This document shows positions 41,922-48,706 of a DNA stretch of 52,397 bases, piece by piece. The notes beneath the pieces were generated by a model, which made no database searches, was not told the DNA's origin, and saw nothing but the letters and a program-made list of their open reading frames with translations. The stretch lies in contig NZ_KQ969037.1 in NCBI RefSeq assembly GCF_001578705.1, positions 84,993 to 137,389 on the forward strand, read 5' to 3'. Made by a program: the position numbers and the translations under genes. How positions within the stretch are numbered: position 1 is the stretch's first letter; each line of letters opens with the position of its first letter. Source of the stretch: Streptococcus oralis. GTDB lineage: Bacteria > Bacillota > Bacilli > Lactobacillales > Streptococcaceae.

Positions 41922-43449
41922 TTATAAATCTTGTAAATCAACGACTTCCAAACCATTTTCTGTCAAACGATAGATACTCGTACAGACCTCTTTTAAGAAG
42001 CGTCTGTCATGCGAAACAGTGATCAGACCGCCGGGATAAGAGGCAAAGAGTTTTCTTATTTCGGGTTGAGAAGTGGGAGAAAAATTACGTGTAGGCTCAT
42101 CCAGAAGGAGAAAGTTTGGTTTGCGCAACACTAAATCCAAAAGTAGGAGTTTACCCTGTTGCCCGCCAGATAGGGAGCGGATTTGGTGGTGCATCTCTGG
42201 ATAGCTGAAATTGAGACTAGCTAGGTGAGATTGGATTTTCTGTAGTTCCTCTTTTTCCCCAGTTTTGCTGAGATAGGCTACTGGAGATAAATCCAATTGC
42301 AGTTTTTTATGGTAATCTTGTGGTATAAAACCAAGCGAAATTTCTCTTTTGGCGCTGAGCAGTTGTTGCAACTTGGCTAGCAGAGTCGATTTCCCAATAC
42401 CATTAGGCCCGATGATACCGATTTTATCTTGGCCACGGATAGTTAGTTGAAGTCCTTGAGTTAAAACTCGGTCGCCAATGGACAAATTTTCCTTTTCCAG
42501 TCGGATTAAGACTTTAGAAGCTGGTAATGGTTGTATATCTGAGAAGAAAAGTTGGATTTGTTCTTCTTCAAGCGGCTTTTGGGTCATGGACTGAGCTGCC
42601 TTTTCGTAGCGCTTTTCTTGAGAGAGAACATTTTTCATCTTCTTGGCCAGTAGGCGCCCAGCAACATCATTTTTAGTGTTACGTAAGGCAGTTTCTACAT
42701 TTTGCTTGACGCGACGATGCTTTTCCATGGTTTTGTCATAGGCTCTCTGGTCGTTAGCAGCTTGCTGACTTTGTCTGGCAAAATTAGCTTTTCTCTGCTC
42801 ACTATAGCGATCATAGTCTAAATGCTCGACTAGCGTTTCTGCTTCTTTCCGGTGCTTGACCAGTCGCAAGTGGACAATAGTATCTGCCGTATGAGAAAGA
42901 AAGTCTTCATCATGGGAAATGAAAATAACGGTTTGCCTAAGCTTTTGAATCTGACCTTTTAGCCAATCAACCGTCTCAAGATCCAGATCATTTGAAGGTT
43001 CATCTAAAAAAAGAATCTCAAAGGGTTTGGCTAATTCATGGATGAGTTGAATTTTCAAAGCTTCGCCCCCCCGAGAGGCTCCCAATCTCTTGGTCACTAG
43101 CAAAACGGTCGCTGTCAAAATGCAACTCCTCAGCCAAGCGGTAGAGGATACTGTAGTCTAAATCAGCAGAATCCAAAAAGAAGTAGTCATGTAGAGTTTT
43201 CTTTTTCAGGTCACCAGCTAGTTTTTGAGGAATGTAGGCCAGTGCTTGACAATCAGACTGGATGTCTCCCTTGATAGTGAAATCAGGCAATGCTTCTCCC
43301 ATTAAAGCTCGTAGCAAGGTTGATTTGCCGTTTCCTTCTTCACCAATAATAGCAACCTTTTCCCCGTCTTGGATAGTCATGGTTAGGTTAGAAACAAGAT
43401 CTCGTAGATCTTTGTTTTGTGTGATGGTCAGGTGATTGATTTTTATCAT
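41922..43449 (-). pseudogene. ABC-F family ATPase, frameshifted at a seven-G tract
   Basis: An ABC-F protein with two ABC domains and no membrane part; relatives protect ribosomes from antibiotics or act as translation factors. The first frame (43449 to about 43066) encodes Walker A GEEGNGKST up to the signature LSGGR and then soon stops. The second frame resumes with GGEALKIQLIHELAKP, Walker B ILFLDEPSNDLD, the linker, the second Walker A GPNGIGKST, LSGGQQGKLLLLDL and LLLDEPTRNF. Removing one base from the seven-C plus-strand run at 43066-43072 restores LSGGEALKIQL and a 508-residue protein. The break is either real, a phase-variable tract, or a sequencing error. A long leader with attenuator features lies upstream. 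Confidence 0.85.
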
Positions 43450-43490
43450 ATTGTTGCCCTTTCTAGAATGTCCATAGTGCATAACAAAAA

Positions 43491-43512
43491 GCTCTACTTT
43501 ACCTAGTAGAGC
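43491..43512 (-). terminator. Attenuator-type terminator 41 bases before the ABC-F start
   Basis: On the reverse strand GCTCTACT (43505-43512) pairs with AGTAGAGC (43491-43498) and is followed directly by TTTTTG. It lies after the ABC-F promoter and before its ATG, so readthrough would be needed for expression. Confidence 0.8.
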
Positions 43513-43599
43513 CCAAAGTCACTGTCAAAAACTCTATCATCCTAGTTGAAAAGCTCGTCAAACTAGCTTGGAGCTGCCTAACCCAACCCAAGAGGAGCA

Positions 43600-43634
43600 T
43601 AGCTTTCTAGTTTTTTGATTTTCAATGAGGATAA
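43600..43634. repeat. Degenerate BOX-like (boxC) remnant in the ABC-F leader
   Basis: TAGCTTTCTAG...TTTTGATTTTCAATGAGGATA resembles the end of boxC seen at 16190-16229, with several differences and a shortened middle. No boxA or boxB partner was found. Confidence 0.35.
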
Positions 43635-43686
43635 AGTACCAGAAAATCCAGTACAAAAAGAGCACACAAAAAGAGACAAAAACAAG

Positions 43687-43730
43687 ATCTACTAAATAAA
43701 GGTTCTTTATTTGATAGATTAGTTGTTCAT
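43687..43730 (-). promoter_or_regulatory. Leader reading frame MNN and overlapping hairpin
   Basis: Reverse-strand ATG-AAC-AAC-TAA (43730-43719) is preceded by GGAGG (43741-43745) and AGGGAG. A hairpin of 8 + 5 bp (43687-43719, loop at 43702-43704) begins within the stop codon. AGTAGA in its distal arm (43688-43693) is complementary to TCTACT in the terminator's first arm (43505-43510). Confidence 0.6.
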
Positions 43731-43761
43731 GTCTCCCTTACCTCCGAGTATTAGTACCTCT

Positions 43762-43790
43762 ATCCTATACCTTTTAGGAAATTTTGTCAA
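43762..43790 (-). promoter_or_regulatory. Promoter of the ABC-F leader
   Basis: On the reverse strand TTGACA (43785-43790), 17 bases, TAGGAT (43762-43767). Transcription would begin about 43755, giving a leader of roughly 300 bases before the ABC-F ATG. Confidence 0.7.
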
Positions 43791-43813
43791 TAGTAAATCC
43801 AAAATTATAAACT

Positions 43814-44143
43814 CTAAAATCCGAAAACAGGTCCATAGAGATTCAGCACGTGTTTGACATGCTGGTAATGGAACTTGTCATAGTTGCGCCAAGCAGTGCG
43901 TGTTTGCTCATTCAGTTTTAGACTACCCAGTCCAATCAGAAGACTGGTACGTTGGTAAAATTTTTCAAGGTCGATTAAGATACTGTTGTCAAGCTTTTCC
44001 GCTTTTTTAAGTTCCTTGAGAGTGCTGTTCAGCAGTTCTTGTAGACGGAAATCATCGGCTGTACCTTGTTTGCAACTTTGGTAGCTTTTATTTAACTCGG
44101 AAAGGAGTTGGTGAGCTTCAGTGATGAGTGCTTTGTCTTCCAT
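43814..44143 (-). CDS. Small predicted all-helical protein of unknown function
   Basis: A 109-residue soluble protein that is predicted to be almost wholly helical, with heptad-like stretches (LITEAHQLLSELNKSYQSC, LQELLNSTLKELKKAEKLD) and an aromatic end WRNYDKFHYQHVKHVL. Length and helix pattern recall small bacteriocin-immunity four-helix bundles, but I see no diagnostic motif and no bacteriocin gene nearby, so I leave it unassigned. CAAGGAGGATGCTCAT provides the ribosome site. It stands alone on the reverse strand, upstream of the ABC-F promoter. Confidence 0.7.
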   Translation of the reverse strand: MEDKALITEAHQLLSELNKSYQSCKQGTADDFRLQELLNSTLKELKKAEKLDNSILIDLEKFYQRTSLLIGLGSLKLNEQTRTAWRNYDKFHYQHVKHVLNLYGPVFGF

Positions 44144-44243
44144 ATGAGCATCCTCCTTGCTTGCCTATAGTATAGCACTAATCAAAAATATGTCATAGTA
44201 AATATGTTAAAAAATTCGAATTTTAATTACAAAGTTTGGAGTG

Positions 44244-44271
44244 CTGACTTGTAGCCTTTTCATGGTATAAT
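44244..44271 (+). promoter_or_regulatory. Promoter of the DUF177-nth genes
   Basis: CTGACT (44244-44249), 16 bases, and the extended -10 TGG-TATAAT (TATAAT at 44266-44271). Confidence 0.55.
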
Positions 44272-44299
44272 CAAGTGAGTAAATCTTTATGGAGGAAAT

Positions 44300-44842
44300 A
44301 TGAAGTTAAACATTCAAGAAATTCGTAAGCAGCCTGAAGGCCTACACTTTGAACAAGCTTTAGACCTGGCAGCAGACTTGCGTAAACGGAATCAAGAAAT
44401 TTTAGATGTCAAAGATATACTTGCTGTTGGGAAGGTGCAGTACGAAGACCGTCTGTATTTCTTAGATTATCAGCTATCTTATACCATTGTTCTTGCTTCC
44501 AGCCGCAGTATGGAGCCAGTTGAGTTGGAGGAGTCTTATCCAGTGACAGAGGTCTTCATGGAAGGAGCAACCAACCAACTGGATCAAGAAGTTTTAGACG
44601 ATGACTTGGTCTTGCCTATCGAAAATGGGGAAATCGACCTTGCTGAGAGCGTTTCCGATAATATCTTGCTAAATATTCCAATCAAGGTCTTAACAGCAGA
44701 AGAAGAAGCTGGTCAAGGTTTTGTGTCTGGAAATGACTGGCAAATCATGACTGAGGAAGAATACCAAGCCCAACAAGCAGTCAAGAAAGAAGAAAACAGT
44801 CCATTTGCTGGCTTGCAAGGACTGTTTGATGGAGACGAGTAG
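44300..44842 (+). CDS. DUF177 (YceD) family protein
   Basis: A 180-residue acidic protein of the DUF177/YceD family, whose E. coli and plant relatives are linked to 23S rRNA accumulation. The conserved centre has the LxxxxDxxL-like stretch around DVKDILAVGKVQYEDRLYFLDYQLSYTIVLAS and an acidic region. In many bacteria the gene sits directly before rpmF (ribosomal protein L32); here it is followed by nth instead, with no gap. ATG follows ATGGAGGAAAT. Confidence 0.85.
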   Translation: MKLNIQEIRKQPEGLHFEQALDLAADLRKRNQEILDVKDILAVGKVQYEDRLYFLDYQLSYTIVLASSRSMEPVELEESYPVTEVFMEGATNQLDQEVLDDDLVLPIENGEIDLAESVSDNILLNIPIKVLTAEEEAGQGFVSGNDWQIMTEEEYQAQQAVKKEENSPFAGLQGLFDGDE

Positions 44843-45472
44843 ATGGTTTTATCCAAGAAACGTGCCCGTCATGTCATTGAGGAAATAATTGCCCTCTTTC
44901 CAGATGCTAAACCCAGCCTTGATTTTACCAATCATTTTGAACTCCTGGTTGCGGTGATGTTGTCAGCTCAGACAACAGATGCTGCAGTCAACAAGGCTAC
45001 GCCAGCCCTCTTTGCAGCTTTTCCAACGCCTCAAGCCATGTCTGTCGCGACTGAAAGTGAAATTGCCTCACACATTTCCCGCCTAGGACTTTATCGAAAT
45101 AAGGCCAAGTTTCTAAAAAAATGTGCCCAACAGCTACTAGATGATTTTGATGGTAAAGTCCCTCAGACTCGCGAGGAATTAGAAAGTCTAGCGGGTGTTG
45201 GACGCAAAACAGCAAATGTCGTCTTGAGCGTGGGCTTTGGAATTCCAGCCTTTGCAGTGGATACTCATGTTGAGCGTATCTGTAAGCATCACGATATCGT
45301 TAAAAAATCAGCTACGCCCTTTGAAGTAGAAAAACGTGTCATGGATATTCTGCCACCAGAGAAATGGTTGGCAGCCCATCAAGCCATGATTTACTTTGGA
45401 CGGGCTATCTGTCATCCAAAAAATCCAGAATGCGATCACTATCCCCAATTATATGATTTTAGTTCGTTATAA
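44843..45472 (+). CDS. nth: Endonuclease III (DNA glycosylase/AP lyase)
   Basis: Nth removes oxidised pyrimidines and nicks abasic sites. The 209-residue protein has the helix-hairpin-helix LAGVGRKTANVVLS with the catalytic Lys and the catalytic Asp in AFAVDTHVERI. The C-terminal [4Fe-4S] motif C-x6-C-x2-C-x5-C is broken: CHPKNPEC keeps the first two cysteines, but the third and fourth positions are Tyr and Phe. The enzyme therefore probably folds without the cluster. It starts directly after the DUF177 stop codon. Confidence 0.92.
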   Translation: MVLSKKRARHVIEEIIALFPDAKPSLDFTNHFELLVAVMLSAQTTDAAVNKATPALFAAFPTPQAMSVATESEIASHISRLGLYRNKAKFLKKCAQQLLDDFDGKVPQTREELESLAGVGRKTANVVLSVGFGIPAFAVDTHVERICKHHDIVKKSATPFEVEKRVMDILPPEKWLAAHQAMIYFGRAICHPKNPECDHYPQLYDFSSL

Positions 45473-45495
45473 GATGAAAATTTTATGTTTTTTTC

Positions 45496-45524
45496 TTGCA
45501 TTGCTCCTTTCTTTGTGATATAGT
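45496..45524 (+). promoter_or_regulatory. pyr operon promoter
   Basis: TTGCAT (45496-45501), 17 bases, TATAGT (45519-45524) with upstream TGA. Confidence 0.7.
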
Positions 45525-45549
45525 AATAACAATAAAATATTCCTTTAAA

Positions 45550-45670
45550 CCTGTCCCGTGAGGCAGGCAAGGAGTCGGATCAATAGATAGCAGAAGTCTA
45601 TACTCTTTACAGTAGGGCTGGCTTGGCTATACATTCTGAAGTCTCCTTGTTAAGGAGACTTTTCTTTTTG
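45550..45670 (+). promoter_or_regulatory. PyrR-responsive attenuator of pyrR-pyrB-carAB
   Basis: The PyrR-binding hairpin CCTGTC-[CCGTGA]-GGCAGG (45550-45567) has the CNGNGA hexaloop and is followed by the purine run CAAGGAG. That run is complementary to CTCCTTG in the terminator arm AGTCTCCTT (45640-45648), which otherwise pairs with AAGGAGACT (45652-45660), followed by TTTCTTTTT. This gives the known choice between antiterminator and terminator, set by UMP-bound PyrR. Confidence 0.9.
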
Positions 45671-45680
45671 GAGGTTTGTC

Positions 45681-46202
45681 ATGAGGACAAAAGAAGTTGT
45701 AGACGAATTGACCGTCAAACGAGCGATTACTCGGATTACCTACGAGATTATTGAGCGAAACAAAGATTTGAATAAAATCGTTTTGGCTGGTATTAAAACG
45801 CGAGGTGTTTTTATCGCTCGTCGTATCCAAGAACGCTTGGAACAGTTAGAAAATATCGCTGTTCCAGTGGTAGAACTAGATACTAAACCTTTCCGTGACG
45901 ATGTCAAAAGTGGAGAAGATACCTCTGTAATCTCTGTTGATGTGACAGATCGGGAAGTCATCTTGGTGGACGATGTACTCTACACTGGTCGGACTATCCG
46001 AGCTGCTATTGACAATATTGTTAGCCATGGTCGCCCTGCTCGTGTGAGTTTGGCAGTCTTGGTTGATCGTGGTCATAGAGAACTTCCAATCCGTCCGGAC
46101 TATGTTGGAAAAAACATCCCAACCAGTCGTTCTGAAGAAATTATCGTAGAGATGACAGAACTAGATGGACAAGACAGAGTACTAATCACAGAACAAGCCT
46201 AA
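45681..46202 (+). CDS. pyrR: Pyrimidine operon attenuator PyrR / uracil phosphoribosyltransferase
   Basis: PyrR binds pyr mRNA hairpins when UMP or UTP is high and promotes termination; it also has weak uracil phosphoribosyltransferase activity. The 173-residue sequence has the PRPP-binding loop [19 protein letters not shown] and conserved basic residues ([26 protein letters not shown]) used in RNA contact. It is first in the operon after its own attenuator, with TTGGAGGTTTGTC before the ATG, so it is autoregulated. pyrB follows after 21 bp. Confidence 0.96.
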   Translation: MRTKEVVDELTVKRAITRITYEIIERNKDLNKIVLAGIKTRGVFIARRIQERLEQLENIAVPVVELDTKPFRDDVKSGEDTSVISVDVTDREVILVDDVLYTGRTIRAAIDNIVSHGRPARVSLAVLVDRGHRELPIRPDYVGKNIPTSRSEEIIVEMTELDGQDRVLITEQA

Positions 46203-46223
46203 AACACTAAAAGGAGTAAAAAA

Positions 46224-47147
46224 ATGTCAGAAAATCAACAAGCTTTGCAACATGTCGTTTCTATGGAAGACCTTACTGTAGAACAAGTAATGAAATTGAT
46301 TAAACGAGGAATCGAATTTAAAAACGGAGCGAGTGCTTCTTATGAGGAACAGCATATTGTTTCCAACCTTTTCTTTGAAAGTTCAACTCGTACCCACAAA
46401 TCCTTTGAGGTAGCAGAACTGAAACTTGGACTTGATCTTTTGGATTTCGATGTGAAGACCAGTTCAGTGAATAAGGGTGAAACACTCTATGACACAATCT
46501 TGACGCTGTCTGCACTAGGAGTGGATGCCTGTGTCATTCGTCACCCAGAGGTGGACTACTACAGAGAATTGATTGCTAGCCCGACCATCACAACTTCGAT
46601 TATCAATGGTGGGGACGGTTCAGGGCAACACCCTAGCCAAAGTTTGCTTGACTTGATGACAATTTATGAAGAATTTGGACATTTTGAAGGTCTTAAGGTG
46701 GCTATCGCCGGCGACCTCAACCACTCACGGGTAGCTAAGTCTAATATGCAAATCCTTAAACGCTTGGGAGCGGAGCTTTACTTTGCAGGTCCTGAAGAAT
46801 GGAGAAGTGAGGAGTTTGAACATTACGGTCGCTTTGTATCAATTGATGAGGTGATTGATCAAGTAGATGTTATGATGTTTCTTCGTGTGCAGCATGAACG
46901 TCATGAAATTGTGACAGGATTTTCAAAAGAAGACTATCATAACCAGCATGGTTTGACACAAGAACGCTATGACCGCTTGAAAGAAAAAGCAATCCTTATG
47001 CACCCAGCTCCAGTCAATCGTGATGTGGAAATCGCTGATCACTTGGTAGAAGCACCGAAATCACGTATTGTTCAGCAAATGACCAACGGTGTCTTTGTCA
47101 GAATGGCAATTTTAGAATCTGTGTTGGCCTATAGAAAAGCAAAATAA
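46224..47147 (+). CDS. pyrB: Aspartate carbamoyltransferase catalytic subunit
   Basis: PyrB joins carbamoyl phosphate and aspartate, the committed step of pyrimidine synthesis. The 307-residue sequence has the carbamoyl-phosphate motif [29 protein letters not shown] for aspartate binding, and [11 protein letters not shown] in the C-terminal domain. No pyrI is present, as usual for Firmicutes trimers. AAAGGAGTAAAAAA precedes the ATG. carA follows after 49 bp that hold a PyrR-like hairpin. Confidence 0.96.
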   Translation: MSENQQALQHVVSMEDLTVEQVMKLIKRGIEFKNGASASYEEQHIVSNLFFESSTRTHKSFEVAELKLGLDLLDFDVKTSSVNKGETLYDTILTLSALGVDACVIRHPEVDYYRELIASPTITTSIINGGDGSGQHPSQSLLDLMTIYEEFGHFEGLKVAIAGDLNHSRVAKSNMQILKRLGAELYFAGPEEWRSEEFEHYGRFVSIDEVIDQVDVMMFLRVQHERHEIVTGFSKEDYHNQHGLTQERYDRLKEKAILMHPAPVNRDVEIADHLVEAPKSRIVQQMTNGVFVRMAILESVLAYRKAK

Positions 47148-47164
47148 GGCACAAAGCGTTAAAA

Positions 47165-47193
47165 GATGTCTGAGAGCATCAACGAGAGGTGAG
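47165..47193 (+). promoter_or_regulatory. PyrR-loop-like hairpin directly before the carA ribosome site
   Basis: GATGT-[CTGAGA]-GCATC (47165-47180) has a CNGNGA hexaloop like the pyrR and uraA leaders. It is followed by AACGAGAGGTGAG, which contains the carA Shine-Dalgarno. There is no terminator here, so any PyrR effect would be on translation or stability. Confidence 0.5.
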
Positions 47194-47196
47194 TAG

Positions 47197-48279
47197 ATGA
47201 AAAAACGACTTCTAGTATTAGAAGATGGTACAGTATTTGAAGGCAAGGCCTTCGGAGCAGATATTGACGTAACGGGGGAAATCGTCTTTAATACAGGGAT
47301 GACTGGTTACCAAGAGTCTATAACAGACCAGTCTTACAATGGACAAATCTTAACCTTTACCTACCCTTTGGTGGGAAATTATGGAATTAACCGTGACGAC
47401 TACGAATCTATCAATCCTACCTGTAAGGGAGTAGTAGTTTTTGAAGAAGCGCGTAGAGCCAGCAACTGGCGCAATCAAATGACCTTGGATGAATTCTTGA
47501 AAGCGAAGAAAATCCCAGGTATCTCAGGAATTGATACCCGGGCTTTGACAAAAATTATCCGTAAGCATGGTACCATGCGTGCAACCCTTACGCATGTTGG
47601 TGATACGATGGACCATATCATAGACCAGCTCCAAGCGACAGTTCTACCGACAGATAATATCAAGCAAGTCTCTACTAAGACAGCTTATCCTGCTCCTGGA
47701 GTTGGATTGAGTGTCGTATTGGTAGACTTTGGTCTCAAACACTCCATCTTACGCGAACTATCTAAGCGTAACTGTAACGTGACCGTTGTTCCATACACAA
47801 CAACAGCAGAAGAGATTCTCCATCTCCATCCTGACGGGGTCATGTTGTCAAACGGTCCAGGTAACCCAGAAGATGTTCCCCAGGCGCTCGATATGATTCG
47901 TGGTGTGCAAGGGAAAATTCCGATCTTTGGTATCTGTATGGGACATCAACTTTTTGCTATGGCAAATGGTGCTAAGACCTACAAGATGAAGTTTGGTCAC
48001 CGTGGATTTAACCACGCGGTGCGTGAAATTGCAACAGGCCGAGTAGACTTTACTAGCCAGAACCATGGTTATGCGGTTAGCCGTGAGGATTTGCCAGAGC
48101 ATTTGATTATTACCCATGAAGAAATCAATGACAAGTCAGTTGAAGGTGTGCGTCACAGATACCAACCAGGTTTCTCTGTGCAATTCCACCCAGATGCAGC
48201 TCCAGGACCGCACGATGCAAGCTATCTCTTTGATGAATTTATCGAAATGATGGAGTCGTTTAAATCTGCTAATCGCTGA
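47197..48279 (+). CDS. carA: Carbamoyl-phosphate synthase small (glutaminase) subunit
   Basis: CarA releases ammonia from glutamine for CarB. The 360-residue protein has an N-terminal CPSase domain ([26 protein letters not shown]) and a class I amidotransferase domain with the catalytic cysteine in GICMGHQLF (about 247) and the His-Glu-type triad region [15 protein letters not shown], where an Asp follows His-Pro as in other CarA-like sequences of this group. The ribosome site adjoins a PyrR-like hairpin. A 427-bp spacer separates it from carB, an unusual distance. Confidence 0.96.
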   Translation: MKKRLLVLEDGTVFEGKAFGADIDVTGEIVFNTGMTGYQESITDQSYNGQILTFTYPLVGNYGINRDDYESINPTCKGVVVFEEARRASNWRNQMTLDEFLKAKKIPGISGIDTRALTKIIRKHGTMRATLTHVGDTMDHIIDQLQATVLPTDNIKQVSTKTAYPAPGVGLSVVLVDFGLKHSILRELSKRNCNVTVVPYTTTAEEILHLHPDGVMLSNGPGNPEDVPQALDMIRGVQGKIPIFGICMGHQLFAMANGAKTYKMKFGHRGFNHAVREIATGRVDFTSQNHGYAVSREDLPEHLIITHEEINDKSVEGVRHRYQPGFSVQFHPDAAPGPHDASYLFDEFIEMMESFKSANR

Positions 48280-48281
48280 TA

Positions 48282-48668
48282 TAGGAAACTCTGTCAGAGA
48301 CTTGTCGAATAAAAAGGCAAGTCCTTTCTTTTAGTTTAGCAATGAGATGCTGAAAATTTTTACACTCGATTTATTATTGAAAAATCATCGGAGAATTTAT
48401 TTAATGTCGCTCTGTGAGGCGACGAATAGAAAGGCAGGTCGTTTCTTTTAGTCGCTATCAGGCGAACTAAAAACTCCCTGCACTAGATTTTTTATCGAAA
48501 AATATCGTTTCTCTAAAAAATCGTCGGAGAATTTATTTAATGGCAACCCGAGAGTTGCCGAATAGAAAGGAGAAGATACATTGTTCGCGGAAGTGAACAC
48601 GCCCTAAGAACTGTGTGAAAAAGATAAACATCGTCTTGACGCTGAAGGCGTCTGCACCGAGTTTCCTA
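48282..48668 (+). repeat. carA-carB spacer with repeats and hairpins
   Basis: This 427-bp gap (48280-48706) encodes no clear gene. It holds two copies of ATCRTCGGAGAATTTATTTA plus ATG, 136 bp apart (48384-48406, 48520-48542). Each leads into a hairpin with CNGNGA loop and then GAATAGAAAGG: GTCGCT-[CTGTGA]-GGCGAC (48406-48423) and GGCAAC-[CCGAGA]-GTTGCC (48542-48559). A degenerate first module is at about 48291-48335. More hairpins follow: GTTCGC-ggaa-GTGAAC (48583-48598) and GACGC-tgaag-GCGTC (48638-48652). TAGGAAACTC (48282-48291) is the exact complement of GAGTTTCCTA (48659-48668), which could close the whole region into one long-range stem. Confidence 0.7.
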
Positions 48669-48706
48669 TTTTCACTTTGTTCTTGACAGGCTTTGTATCA
48701 TAAACT

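Noticed and set aside
48240-48335. +1 frame extension of carA into the spacer ending in NKKASPFF
   Set aside because: The frame is open, but there is no slippery site or conserved sequence. Chance is enough to explain it.
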